This document shows, piece after piece, positions 36,501-49,500 of a DNA stretch of 64,000 nucleotides. How positions within the stretch are numbered: position 1 is the stretch's first letter; the number at the start of each line of letters is the position of its first letter. Below the pieces are notes generated by a model. That model did no database searches, was not told the DNA's origin, and worked only from the letters and a program-made list of their open reading frames with translations. This DNA comes from Ascidia mentula (lineage: Eukaryota > Chordata > Ascidiacea > Phlebobranchia > Ascidiidae), in the NCBI GenBank assembly GCA_947561715.1, contig OX387204.1, forward strand, positions 17,613,001 to 17,677,000, read 5' to 3'. The position numbers and the translations under genes are program-made.

Positions 36501-39026
36501 GCAAGAGAAATATTATGTTCTGTATTCACTGTGTGTTGTACACTTATTGGCATTGATTTACTATATTGAATACAACCACTGACTTAATATATTGCACTTT
36601 TGAGTAAACAACTGATGTTAAAAATGAATGACATTAAAACATAAAATGGCACTAATGAAAGTATTGTGCATTAATTTTTGTTTCATATTTCAGGCCAAAG
36701 TCATTTGCAAACAGGAATATTTCCGATGGAGGGAAAATGGGCTTGCATTCGAGGCTAGGGAAGGGGTTTACGATCGCCCAAACAAATCTATGGCCAGTGG
36801 CATTGTCATCAAAAAGGTGAAAGGAAAACTTTTTTGACCGAATTTAGTGAGACAAATGTAATAATATTTACATAGTAAAACATACAAGAATGTGATTAAC
36901 TTAACGAGGATTGATTTCAAGAACACTTTGTTTATATACAAACATATTCCCTGTAAAGTAGTGTTTCTCATGGCTACTTGGCATTAACCGCTCTCCCAAT
37001 ATATAATATCCTTTACACATTACATTGACGATTCAAAGTGCATACTTCAGTTTTACTTAAAATTGTTTTTTGTTCATATGGCCTGATCAGCACATTTTAG
37101 TTTCTACTGCTCTATAACATGACTTCTTATTAACTAACTGTAAATATTACTGACTTTGTTGGGTTTGTGTTTCGCTTTGTTTCATAAAACAGGGGGTATT
37201 GGACATGTTGTTTGTTACAAGTGTCATGTCCGTTGGAGTCAAAATTTAATGATAAAAATAAAAAACAATATTTAATTTACAGCGAGATGGAGAGCGTGTT
37301 CCTTGTCGTGGTTACTGGGGAGATATGGTCACAGGTCCTTACTTGGCATTTGGAATTGACACAGAAGAAAAATCACTACTTAAAACAGCAAATGGAAAGC
37401 CAACCAAGGTACATTCTTCTTGCCATCTTGCTCTTATTTCTGCATGTTTGTCTTTTGAATTAACTTTCAAATATATTATATCTTATTCCTTGCGAGTACA
37501 TGCCTGGTATTATTTATTCTTCTTTTAATTGTTGATTAAATAACCTAATGGTATCCAACAGGAAAATAAGATTGTTCTTGTCATGCAAATTGTTTTCAAT
37601 CTGGTTGAAATGTAGGTGTGTGTTGCGTTTGGCAACAGATTCTGACAAATACGAATGTGATTTTGTACGCTGATGTTATTTCTGTTTAAATAAATGATCA
37701 TACTGATGCTGATCATCAAAACTGATAGTACTTTGTTTGCAAAACAAACATCTTTAAACTCCACCTTATAAACAGAGTTCTGAAGATATTACTCTGCACA
37801 ACATCACAGCATTGTTCCATGAATTGCAAACCGGCAAAAGTTATCATCTTGAATCTGACAAGGAAGATATGGAAACGGAGAACAAGATTGTTGAGCTTGA
37901 TGAAAGCAAGGAATTGGCAGAAGAACATCGAGAAATGGAAACTGATGAAGATTTACCAAATCACAAGCATGGAAATCGGGAATTCTACGGTAACTTATGG
38001 ACATTGAAAGTAAATTTCTTGAAACTGCTCACAAGGTTTTCCTCAATTTTGTTCTTAAAATGAAGTTTATTAAATAATTTTTTTCAGCTCCGATTAGTTG
38101 CGAAGAAGTGTGTGTTCATTTTCTACCTCTCAACTCTGTTCCTGAACTACCTAAAAAATCAAAATTCAAGAAGTTATTTGATTATACGTTTGTCTCAGCA
38201 AGGTAAACAAAAACATTCAGCATAACTGTTTTTGTTTTTTCCACCACAAGTTAGTCTTAATTGTTTTTAATTATCTGTAGCATGGTCCAGAATCTGACAC
38301 CATCACTAGAGGGCATCTTTGCCGATCACTCTACCCTGACTATAGAGCTTGTCAAGTGAGTTACTTTATTTATGTTTAGTGCAAGAAAGGTTGAGATACT
38401 TTCATGAAATGCACACTTGTGATAACACATGAATAAACAATTTAATGTAATAATATTTGTGTAAAGCTTCACACACTGATCAAGCAGACAGCTCTGTAAA
38501 AGTTTTCTATCAGAAAAATATATTTCTTCTGAAGAGGCATCTTCAGTTTCTGTGACTTTTATAAATAGAAAATTTAATGTAATGCTATTTATTCTATTGT
38601 GAGGAATTGGCTCCTCTGTTGAAATTTCCACTTAGCTGAATTAATTATAAGATTCATGCAATTTACTTTTGTTTCCAATGTAATACTTTTATTATAGTCA
38701 AACAACATATAACCATATTTTCTTGAAAGAAAACATTAGATAAACCCAGCAAAATGACGACCCAAGTCAAAATACACTCTGTAGCATTTCTTGTGTTCTT
38801 AAACCCTATTGCAACCTAACACCTTACATATATCATATGATCTTCACCTTCAAATCCACGCAGATACATCCTTGACCTCAATAAGGCACAAGTCGACGGT
38901 TTCGCCGCTCGGGTAGCAACCATGGCTGACGAGGTTGGTTTCAATCCGGCCAACAAAGCCGGCGATCTTCCCCCAAGCGTTGAAGGGTGCCTGACTCGTT
39001 TTGTCAAACGTTCGGCCCCACAATGA
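33583..39026 (+). CDS. DNAAF3: Dynein axonemal assembly factor 3
   Basis: Cytoplasmic factor needed to preassemble axonemal dynein arms for motile cilia and sperm flagella. Eleven exons close in phase to 489 residues: 33583-33649, 34425-34582, 34877-34970, 35710-35867, 36094-36270, 36694-36816, 37283-37408, 37776-37989, 38088-38202, 38281-38355, 38864-39026. Diagnostic blocks are FGSVTMWGFSPALD at the start, VAENNLELLGKHLL in exon 3, LWDSRLRHYL-like MWDSRLRQYLATRYDSR and WDLSMKLHE in exon 5, RGYWGDMVTGPYLAFGI in exon 7 and VHFLPLNSVPEL in exon 9. Both the N-terminal (DUF4470-type) and C-terminal (DUF4471-type) regions are present. Exon 8 has an acidic linker. The length is near that of animal orthologues. 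The last two exons align with the human C-terminal part up to the FNP/SxxxCLxRF region. Confidence 0.94.
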
Positions 39027-41322
39027 CGTCACTGGCGGTTATCTTGCACTGTGAGGGGGTGAATTTGGCGAAACAAAATTTTTGTAAAAACCCCTCTTCT
39101 TTGGATCGCGTAAGCTTAGGGGACAAAAGGATTCGAAAGCACTTCTTTGGGCTTCGGGCCGATATTATTTTTCTATTAACGCTTCAATGTTTTATCCAAT
39201 ATTTGCTTAACAGAATATTATTATACTTGTGTTACGGCCTTGTCTCGAGGCGGTAACTTTTTCTTCGTGTTCGCGTTTGGGGCTTGTTTTCACTATATTT
39301 GAAAGCGAAGACGTTTTGCATCTGTCGCTTTCTTTTAACTGTATTGCTTGCCAAACACCGTTCATAGACTGGTTGACTGTAATTCAACATGGGCAAGTTA
39401 CTGTTAAATGATCTGACCAGTAACTTTCCGAAACACGAGGTCTGCATCGTTAATTTAAAGAACAATGCCATGCCAAGCGCTGCTTTTTAACTTTTTGAAC
39501 GTTTAGAGTATTATCAAAGCGTTTTGCTACCTTTCGAAAGTGTTCAACGTGATTTTTGGTTGCAACGAAATCTGTTCATGTCATTTGTATCATAACTCAA
39601 ATCCGTGTTGTTTATGAACTTTTTATACGATACCCATTTGTCTCGTTCGTCTCTGTAAGTTTCGGGACCAGCACTTATTCGGTGCCGTACCTCACAAGTA
39701 GGTTTATACTTTTTTTGACACGGTACCTCTGACAACTACGCCTCGTCCTGAGAAAATTTGACCAAAACAACGTTTAATTGATATAATCCAAAAAGGTGTG
39801 ATATTGAACCCTTTATAAACGATATAAACTGCGGTGCACAATCGGTAAGTGCCAACGTATCTTCCCCTTAAAAAGCCAAGGTTTCTTGTGTGGTGCTCTT
39901 CACGATGGCCAAACTATTGCCTTATAATCAGCCAAAATATAAATTTAACGTATTGTTATCCAGGTTGTAAAATATTTGCGGCCCACCTTCGCGAATTTAG
40001 GTCCCAGCTCACCGCTATATGGCGCACTTCTTTTAATGTCGTCTTGCATATGTGACGTCACGGCACAGTTCTGTAAATTTGTCGAGTTTTGTTGTCTGTC
40101 TTTCGCCGTCCGCACAAATTCGGAAAATTTTACTGTGTACTGCACTGGTAAATTGAGCGCGACTGTGCAAAAAGCTTGTACAGAGAAAGTTTCTGGTTTA
40201 ACTTTTATCATCTGTCCTTACCATTTATATTCGTGTCGGAAGTGTTTTGTTTAAGAACTGGGTACGGAGCACGGGACACTTCAAACTCTGTTTTTCAACA
40301 ATAGAGAAAAAATCACACGGGCCAAGTCCTCCCAAAAGTTGCATTTAGGTTTTGTGAAGTATTTTCTATACAAAAACTTCGGTACGAACAAACCCAAACC
40401 ACTTGTTGATTGTTGCGGTAATGCCTGCGCCACGAACAATACTGATGCATGTTTTTTCACTTTCGAATGCAGCTTAACTTCCATTTCTTCGCGTACTTTT
40501 CTGTACTGCTGTGTGCATTTTGCTGTACAGTCGCACGAAAGACTGTTATTGAATTCTCTTGAAAAACTATTTTTGAAATGGAAAATTTATTGGGTTGTTT
40601 CTTGTTTATTTTTAACAATGCAGCGTTGTGTTGAACCTGACGACTTGCCGTGCGTTTTGATTGCCCCCCGAAACTTGATGTCTCGTCACTTGTTGGTTTT
40701 TAACATAACAAATGCCGCACTTTTGGCTTCACGCTTTGCAGATTCCACTTTCGCTTTTTCGTCGTTTCTTACAAAACTGTAACCCTTGTATCTGTTTGTT
40801 AGTAATATACCTTTAAAACGTTTGCTTGTAAATTTCATTGAATAAAAAAAAGTTGTTGCATAACTAGGATTAAAAAACAAAATTGCATTACCTTAATAAT
40901 ATACCTGGCAGCAACAGCAACGTTGTATTTGTAAAATGCAATACAACAAGGACAAGGGTATGGCTGAAACTGCCAACTTGGCAAAAAGGGAACTAGAAAA
41001 ACAAATGCAAAAATATTCTAGTTAAAAATTAAGGACCTTAGGTATCCCTAGCCATGTGGATACGACAAAATACTCACATTTCATTTGCAGTATAAAAACA
41101 CACGTGTTGTTCCTGAAATGTTGGATTCTTTTGATGGTTTCAAATACGAAAGCAAAACATCTGAAATAAGCAGTATGTGTTCAGTGAAGCAGAACAAGTA
41201 TGCATAGACAACATATAAGATGTTAGTAAGGTCGAACTACAAGAAATGTATTTTATTTTTTATTGATAATAATACAAATTCGCAGATGTATGCAAATAAA
41301 CCTTGGGTAAAGTTTTGAGAGA
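39027..41322. other. DNAAF3-CHCHD7 interval with unassigned coding-like bits
   Basis: This holds the DNAAF3 3' UTR and presumably the promoter of the CHCHD7-EIPR1 pair. No recognised gene is present. Three things stand out: a 29-codon ATG frame at 40937-41026 (MQYNKDKGMAETANLAKREL...); an open segment after an acceptor-like tttcatttgcag (from 41091, reading YKNTRVVPEMLDSFDGFKYE); and a further acceptor-like attcgcag ending at 41285, 38 bases upstream of the CHCHD7 ATG, usable for cis- or spliced-leader splicing. The first two do not join in phase at any good donor, so I do not model a gene. The 147-codon frame at 40339-40782 looks random. Confidence 0.45.
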
Positions 41323-41595
41323 ATGAACCAAACGAAATTTAGTCACCCTGACACCAACCCTTGCTTAAACGAATACCTTGTTGCAATAAAGTGTGGATCT
41401 ATTGACAAAAAGCAACGTGTAAAACGGGATATTTGTGCATCTGAATTTAAAAACTACCAGGATTGCAAAACTTTTTGGCATCAAGTAATGCAAAAGCGCA
41501 AACAACTGGGTACGGAACCTCCTATGCCAACAGCATCGGAAAGATCTGACATTAAAGGTTTTCTTGGAAGCAAACTTCCCTACATTTCACTGTAA
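41323..41595 (+). CDS. CHCHD7: Twin CX9C mitochondrial protein, CHCHD7/COX23-like
   Basis: Intronless coding region of 90 residues. It contains a CHCH fold with two CX9C motifs, CLNEYLVAIKC and CASEFKNYQDC, followed by FW and the C-terminal signature MPTASERSDI, which matches CHCHD7 (human MPTAAERDEI). The start HPDTNPCLNE also fits the family (DPDINPCL). Such proteins are imported by Mia40/CHCHD4 and oxidised in the intermembrane space; the yeast homologue Cox23 helps cytochrome c oxidase assembly. Its stop codon lies 15 bases before the EIPR1 start, so the two genes are probably co-transcribed. Confidence 0.9.
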   Translation: MNQTKFSHPDTNPCLNEYLVAIKCGSIDKKQRVKRDICASEFKNYQDCKTFWHQVMQKRKQLGTEPPMPTASERSDIKGFLGSKLPYISL

Positions 41596-41610
41596 ATCTT
41601 GTTTTAAACT

Positions 41611-42980
41611 ATGGATGTCGAAGATGCACCGATCATTTACGGACTTGAGCTTCCAGCCAGATGCCTTTGTGCCCAAAATGGAGAGACAAATATGTCGCGT
41701 TACCTTGTAGCAACTCAGTCTCTAAGACAAGAGAATCAAGTCCATCTGATTGAGTTTGATGATGAAAATAATCTACTTGAGAAGTTGGTTTATCCGCATC
41801 CATGTGGTGAAGTGAGTTATTTATAAACATGATATTATACTTATTGATTATCAAACATAAATGTACATATGTAGGATCTTTTTCAATTGACAAAGACACT
41901 TTGGGTTGTCAACCAGTCCTTGTGCATATGTTTTTTAATAAAAATGTATTTGTGCATGTTTCCAATAATTTTGTTTATTCCTGCCTGCGTAAAAAATGTT
42001 TTTTTGTGTAGGTGTGGCACATATCATCCAGTTACAACGATCCACTGATGTTTTCCACTTGCTACAGCTCTTACCGTGGTAGTGACTTGACAACCGGCTG
42101 CAAAATATGGAAATTACCAGAAGAGGTCAATTCAGAAGAAGGTTTATCATCGATAAATGGCACAGACCCAACTACGAACCAACCAGGAATTAAAGAAGTT
42201 GCTAAAATGAAAAGCGATCAAATCAGTCAATTTACTCATGTGCTATGGAAACCATTGGAGGATGATTGCCAGGTTATGTCACTGGGTAACGGCGCCATGC
42301 AGCTTTGGGACATCACAGATTCAACGCCGACCTGTGTGTCAACTTTTAACCTGCCACAAAGGAAAGGTCATCAATGCAACATTACTAATGGCAAATGGAA
42401 TCCTCATCATGGTGCAAGGCAGTTTGCTGTTGCAACTGGTCAGAACATATTGGCGTGGGATGTGAGATCCAATAGTGAATCATTCAAGATCGAAAATGCC
42501 CATGGACAGTTGGCAAGAGACCTTGATTACAACCCAAACAAACAGTATCACATTGTGACATGCGGCGATGACTGTCATGTCAAGTTCTGGGATGTCCGTG
42601 AGCCAAGCAAGCCACTAACTGTTCTCTCTGAAGAACATTCACATTGGGTGTGGGCTGCTAGATTTAATCCTTTTCACGATCAGTTGGTTCTTAGTGGGGG
42701 TAGTGACAGCAGGGTGGTGCTACACAACAAAGCATCCATATCGTCAGAGCCATATGGACAACTTCTGGATGAAGATGTGTCTGGAGGGGATAGTGACAGT
42801 GAGGCTGAAAAAGAGCCTCCTAAAGATGGTTTAATAGCTGTTTTTGAGGAACATGAAGACAGTGTATATGGAGTTGAATGGAGTGCTGCGGATCCATGGT
42901 CTTTTGCCTCTCTGAGTTATGATGGACGCGTTGTAATCAACAAAGTTCCCAAGAAAGTGAAGTTTGATATTCTGTTGTAG
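41611..42980 (+). CDS. EIPR1: EARP/GARP complex-interacting protein 1 (TSSC1), WD-repeat
   Basis: Two exons, 41611-41811 and 42012-42980, close in phase (0) to 389 residues, about the length of the human protein (387). It is a WD40 beta-propeller adaptor that recruits the EARP and GARP tethering complexes in endosomal recycling and dense-core vesicle biogenesis. Matching blocks are APIIYGLELPARCL at the start, IEFDDENNLLEK, WDVRSNSESFKIENAHGQL, LDYNPNKQYH followed by CGDDCHVKFWD, EEHSHWVWAARFNP, and near the end EEHEDSVYGVEWSAADPW and SLSYDGRVVINKVP. An acidic linker sits before the last repeat. It starts 15 bases after the CHCHD7 stop. A polyadenylation signal follows at 43016. Confidence 0.95.
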
Positions 42981-43015
42981 TTTGTCCTGAACTGTGAGAT
43001 GTGCGAGTGTCGGCA

Positions 43016-43021
43016 AATAAA
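43016..43021 (+). terminator. Polyadenylation signal of EIPR1
   Basis: AATAAA lies 36 bases after the EIPR1 stop codon, the first canonical signal downstream. No such signal lies between CHCHD7 and EIPR1, so this may end a shared pre-mRNA. Confidence 0.6.
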
Positions 43022-43573
43022 TAATGTGAATCGTGGGAAAACATCATGAAAAAGTAGTCTTGATTTAACTGTAGCTGTAGCTATTGTATTAGTGATTTAT
43101 CAAAAACAGAATGAGTATGCATGTAAGTTGGGAACCTACTGCATCATTTTTGACATGATAAAAGGCGCAATTCTCAAAACACAAATTTTTATTGCGATAA
43201 AAATGAAGAAAATTTGTTGAAAAGGTTGTGAAGTGCAATAGCAGTTTGTGTACAAATCCTAGGTATTGAAAGTGTTTGCTCACAGAAGATCAATAGAAAT
43301 TGGTTTTAACTGAAGTTGTCTCTTTGTCAAAAATAAAACAGAATATGTTTCCTGTACAATTCTTAACCATCAAGGGATAAAAAGCACCACCCTACCAGCA
43401 ACACACCATGAATATCACCAAATAAAAAGTATAAAACCACAAACCATCCTAGGCAGTGAAAATTACAAATTATTTGTTGGCAGAAGTTTTGTCACCAATG
43501 ACAACGATAAAATGCAGTTTGAAGATATCAATTGGGATTTGCATTTCATATCAAACAAGTTAGCAGTAAAATG

Positions 43574-46500
43574 TTACTCTGGAACGTAACTAAACATATC
43601 AACTTCGCTGGGTTTTCCAATCCATCTTCCTGAGTTGGTCTTCATAAATCCACCTATTAGTTGGTATTTCAGAGTCTGCAAAAGAGTTTCACAAATACCA
43701 CTTTCAGTTATTTAGTTTAGTTGTTTTGGGTGTAAACTAGTCACTTGCTTTTGGTTAAGATGCAAAATGTTATATTGTACAGAATGGAGAGTAAAGTATG
43801 ACATGTGCAGTATAAAGTAACAGAAAAAATAGAAATGGTAATATTCAAATAGTGTTACTCAGTGTGTATTGCATACAATTTTGCCCAAAACTACTGACAG
43901 TAAAACCAAACCATTTTTTAACACATATATACCTGATACTCAGTGGCCAGATCTTTTATTTCACCGTATGACTTTTCATACAACGAGTCTGGTTTCTTCA
44001 CCAGTTTATTGTTTTCGCAAACATTTACAAACAGTTTCAGCATCTCCTTTTTACACAAGTTGGAATTGGTTCCTTCTTCTGTTCGACCTAAGCACAAATT
44101 ATGCACAAAACTTCTGTAAATGCCAAAACTTGTTTTTTCAAACACTTCAGATAACATATATTTTTATATGAATTTCTGTGTTTAGTAACATTGTTAAAAG
44201 AAACTTATAAAAAGAACAATGTATTTATACATGTAATATACATAGTCCATAAATAGGCAGTGTTTAATAATTACCAGTTCCTGTGTTTATAATGTATGGG
44301 GCCTCATCCCCTAAAGTCCAGTGAAGGCAGAAATTTGGAGCCTTCTTAGGATTTCTTTGCTCTGGTGAAAAGAAATACTCTTTACGTGAGAAAAAAATGA
44401 TAAACAGTACAGCAAACACAATTGGTTAATTGCTGATGATTTATACAATGCCTACCTTTGCTGCTAACTGATGCCAACATTGGCTGATGGATTCTATAGT
44501 TGTGAGGAAAGGAATCGACTGCAGCACTTTCCCCTGGCATGACAGCCTCCATGGCTTCTTTAGCTCTTTGAAAAACACCTCTTTGGAGGTGCTGAGCATG
44601 GTATAGAGAGCCCAGTATGATACTGGAAAGGTACACAGGCTCAATAAATAAACTCAAAAGGGATCCTTGCAATCCAACTATGTTCCACCTATATAAATGA
44701 AAATGCACCACTTTAAACAGTTGTTAAACAACTCTTTGATGTAAAATGTGAAACTTGGCAATACTGGTCCAAAATGCATAAACTGGTAGATCAGTTTTCT
44801 TAAGGTGTGACTTAATCGAAATGCTTTTTCATTTGCATTGCTGTAGTTTCATCATTTTTTAACCTGGTTTGTCAATGTTAAACAAATACTGCTAAAGAGT
44901 AGGATTTGACAACATTCAAACATCATAAACCAATATTTTCATGACAAACAATCAATGCTCCAACTCCAAGATACAATTTCTTACTTGGCAACTTTGTCAC
45001 TGCAAGACATTGTGAGCAATCTCTCTCCACTTATTATTCCATCCCATGTTTGCTGGACGTTGCTTCTTCCTTTCTCAGTTACATAGTCACCTTCCTCCAC
45101 TGGTATCGTTCCCTCGCCATTCTCAATTTTGGTGCGAAGTTGTCCCCTCGATTTGCGATTTGGGTGATTGTCACCTTGTTCTGTTCCAGGGGAATTAAAC
45201 AATCTTACTTGTGGGATAAGGAAAGTATTTTAAACATATCACTCTTTCAATGGTTGTTTAGTAAGAATTTATTCATTCATCAAACTAAATGGGAAACAAC
45301 ATACTAAAATATAATTTCTTCTTAAATGTTTTTTGGCAACCTTAAAATTTATCAGTCTTGTACATTTTTTAAGTTTACATTCGCTGTTGAATAAAAGGTA
45401 AACTCATCTGATATTGACAATTATTGTTTCTCAAAAAATCATTATTTAGGAAATGTAAGCAATATTTTACCTTCAGTTTCATGAGGAGAGAAGAGACGGC
45501 AATCACCACATGGGGAGGTGTTTATGTAGAGGTGAAAGTAGACATCAGACTTAATCTTAAAACGTCCTGATTCACCAGGTTCGACAATTGACGACGCAGT
45601 GTTTCTGTTCATGCAAATAAAGCATAGATTGTGACAGGAGGCGACCAGAAGCTCAAATGGCCAATTTTTTCTTTTCTGATTTATATAAACCAGAAACATG
45701 TTATTTTATACACATTCACATTTCTGGTTTAAGTGTTTTGGTTGTGATTTATGGTGAAAATTATGCGAAATCATGCTAAATAGGGTAACACACCTCTCAT
45801 AATCAATCAACTGCTGGTATATAAATTTTCGTAAACCCCTTCTTGAGACTATCTCAGCATGGCAATCAAATAATGCAGCACCCTGAAATAATTGTATATC
45901 AGGGCAACATAGAAAAACCTGTTGTTAAAAATCACAGCAACAGGTAGGAATCAGTATTCACAGATTTACTCATAATTTTGAGAACAGAAAAGAAACATGT
46001 CTATATTTCTGCAATATAAGCCAGGTGTTTTGTTCTTAGAATTAATAAATGTGTTCTTAATAAAAGATGTTTATGATAAAATTATGATTTTGCAGGAATA
46101 AGTAACAAGTAATTATAAGGCAGGCACAGAACAAACCTGGTCTGAAATAAATTCACCCTTCACACACTTCGTTCCTGTGGCAACCGATACCACTTCACCA
46201 TCTTTAACATTTGGACCTGAATAGAATAAAAACAACACATAAAGTAAAAAACACACAAAATTAACAGGTATCATTTGCATTTGACTTGAAATTATTCGTT
46301 TACAACATTTCATAAACAACTGTTTTTACAGACCTGGGTGTCTGGTCATGACAATTCCTGCCAAAACCTTGTGTTTGGAATGCTCTGTGGAGAAGTTGTC
46401 TGTTAACTCCGAGAACTTGCTGCGAACCATGTCGTAAACAAAATCAGGCAAGTTCTAAAAAATAATTTAACGACTTATGATAAATAATAATTTAATTTAC

Positions 46501-49500
46501 TATGGCAATTGCACAATCTTGGTACACTACTGCTATAAACCAGCCAAGAAGCTTTTAGGAAAAAAGAAGGTATTATTACCTAACTAAAAAAGTAACGAAA
46601 ACAAATAAAACTTACTCCAACTGCTGCCATTTCATCCGATCCGGTGACAAGATTACTCAAAACACTTCTCTGATCGGCAGACCGAGTTGAAAGACCAAAT
46701 TCCTCTTGCAGAATTTTTGTTGCAACGCCATTTTTTGCAAGTTTCTGAATGCAAGCAAACATCTTCTATTATAGTACATATGTGGACACCTGACTCTATA
46801 ATCTTAATGGTTTTACTGGTGTCCCAACTATTTTATTTCTTGTGTTTACTGTTCATCAACAAAGTAGTTTTTTGCAAAATGATTTGATTTCCACTATTTA
46901 CTGAAGGATGTAGGGGGTTGTAAAATTTAGTAGGAGTAACAGAAGAGTGTTTGATGATCCAGTGTATGTACAAAAAAGGCACAAAGCATTAAAAATATAT
47001 AAATAATTATTCATTACAAAATATATTTTCGTGTATAATAACACTTTTAATTTTACCTGGCATTTTATAAGACAAGATTACTGATACAAATAAATCAAAA
47101 AATTTCACACAAACCTTGTTTTTTCCGTAACCTCGGAAAGTTTTTCCATTTTTTTCCACTTCCATTATAAAAGTTTTAGTTTGGGGGCTGTTGCCTTCTT
47201 CTATACATTTGTATTGCAAGCCAGGATGTATTTCATTTAAAACCATAACTGGATTTTTCCCTGAAACACAAATAAGTGCCTTTTCATCAGAAATTAATGG
47301 CATACACAGTACATTAAAACTACAAAGGTTTTACATGACAAAAGTTACAGTTACCAGATGTATTTGGTTCTAGCAGCTAATATTGGCAAGAAATTATATT
47401 ATGGATGGACAGCATTGAAATACCTTGGACTGTGTCTGCATTGATTTGTTTTGTCACAGTTGTTTCCATACGTTCAGGGGGCAAAGGTTTGGTAATTTGA
47501 AAATCCATTGGTATCTGTCGCAAAAAGTAAAGGTTAATGAAAGTAAAATAAGCAGTTGATTTTGCTTTCAAAGGTATTATTTACTACAAGCTTTAAAAGC
47601 GAACCTGTGGCATTTGTGGAATTCCAATGTCATCTGATGTAAAATCAATCTGGCTTGGATCAACAAAAGCCATGGGGGGAACCATACCAGGGTTGGGAAA
47701 CTGAATTCCTGGTCCACATTGTCTAGTGCATATTATGATAATATTATAACCATATATGCCATATTTTTCTGCTAAAAATTAAACGCCTTTTAAAGAGCTG
47801 CCTGAAAGATTGACTAAAAAAAGTTTTGCTCAATACCTATACCAATGTTTGTTTTTAACAAAAACTTGTTCACTGTTTTCTTTGTCTGCAGACAATCGCA
47901 AAGTACTCCAGTTTGGTACAAACAACATTATCTAAAACAAACCACAGCTTACGAAAGAACAGATGATGCAACTTTCTGTTTTGCTTCTTTTTTGTTGTTC
48001 CCTTCTTCACTATACTCAACTCCATCAATTTTCACAGTGCACTTAAACTGAGGAATTATTCCACTAGAAACATTTCTGATATTGAACTGCAACCCTAAGT
48101 ATAGAAGAAAAAAAATAACCAACAGGTTAAAAACTAATTGCACTATAACTATGATTATATGCTTGCTTGTGCACTGCTTTTATAAAAAACTGACTATATT
48201 ATTTTTAAATATGGCGTTATACCATTACATGGAGTCGATTCTGCTGCAGATGCCCTAAAGTCCTGAATTGGCGGGACCTGTATGGTGTTTTCGATGTATA
48301 TAACTATGATGAAATGTTATCCAAAAAGTTACTTTGTAAACTACACATTTTATTACCTGGCCTAATTTCATTTAGCATCATCAGTGGGGACTTGGGTAAT
48401 GGGGAACCTTTAGCAATCTTCTTCTTCCATTGTTTTGTGTTGTCCCATTTTCGTTTTCTTCCACCGAATGATTCAACTGCAAAACATATTGCATAATCCT
48501 TTCAACAGTTTTGCTATGTTTATCAGTGAAATGTTATTAGTTATCTTGTCATTTGTGGCACAGTTATAGCATAAAACATGTGAAAAAAATCATATTGTAG
48601 CAGTACACCATATGATTGAAGTATATGAAAGCTATGAAAGTAGAGTTTTATATTATTAAGTCTAACATTGTGAACCAATATACCAACCTTCAGGCACATG
48701 TTCATCTATAGGAGATGAGTCAGGTTTATGTGGCACAGTTTCTTCACTGAGTGTTGATACATTGTTTTCATGCCTGTTCACTAAGGAAGTACAAACCAAT
48801 GAGTTTTCTTCTACTACTTACCCACATTTCATGTATCACATTTTATAGGACAGGATTTCTTAACTCATTTGAGCCAATTTTTTTGTCCCTATGCCAAATG
48901 AAATTCATGTGTGATTTGTCAAATCACCAATTAAAGTAATATGGTTCAGAAAATCTTTTAAACCTCCTTAACAGATCATTGCGGACCCACATTGAGAGAT
49001 CCTTTTACAGGACATCAAAACTTGTCGATGATGAAATTGAATGGTCCATTTAATCAAACAGGAGATAATGCTTTTGTTACAGTCACATTATATTTATTTA
49101 TTTTGCATTTTAGGGGTCTGGCAGTGAAGGTCCCTTTCCTTTTAAATATCATTAGGTGAGCAAGTGCACAATAATACACAATAAGAGCATAACAAAAGAC
49201 TTTTTAACTTAACAAAGTGTGAGTATATGTAAGGCAGAAGAATGCTCATTGGTTTGTGTTTCCCAATCCAAACGAGCAATGACAACAAGTTAAAATTAAA
49301 CCTTCTTTCTCTGCAGAAATGTTGGTTGTTTCATATTCTAGTGCTCGTGCAACTAGTTCTTTTTTAAGCCCTTTTGTCGGTAACCCTTTGGATTCAAGGA
49401 AGGCTCTTAATTCCATTACCTAAACAAAAAGATGCACATTATTTGTTACATGCAATGATTGTAAAATTATGTAGGCTACCTACCAATCAAGGAAAATATG

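Noticed and set aside
38816..39032. Minus-strand frames opposite the last DNAAF3 exon
   Set aside because: These are shadows of the DNAAF3 exon 11 coding sequence.
40339..40782. 147-codon plus-strand frame
   Set aside because: Long for the region but Phe/Ser/Cys-rich with no domain and no splice context. I judged it chance.
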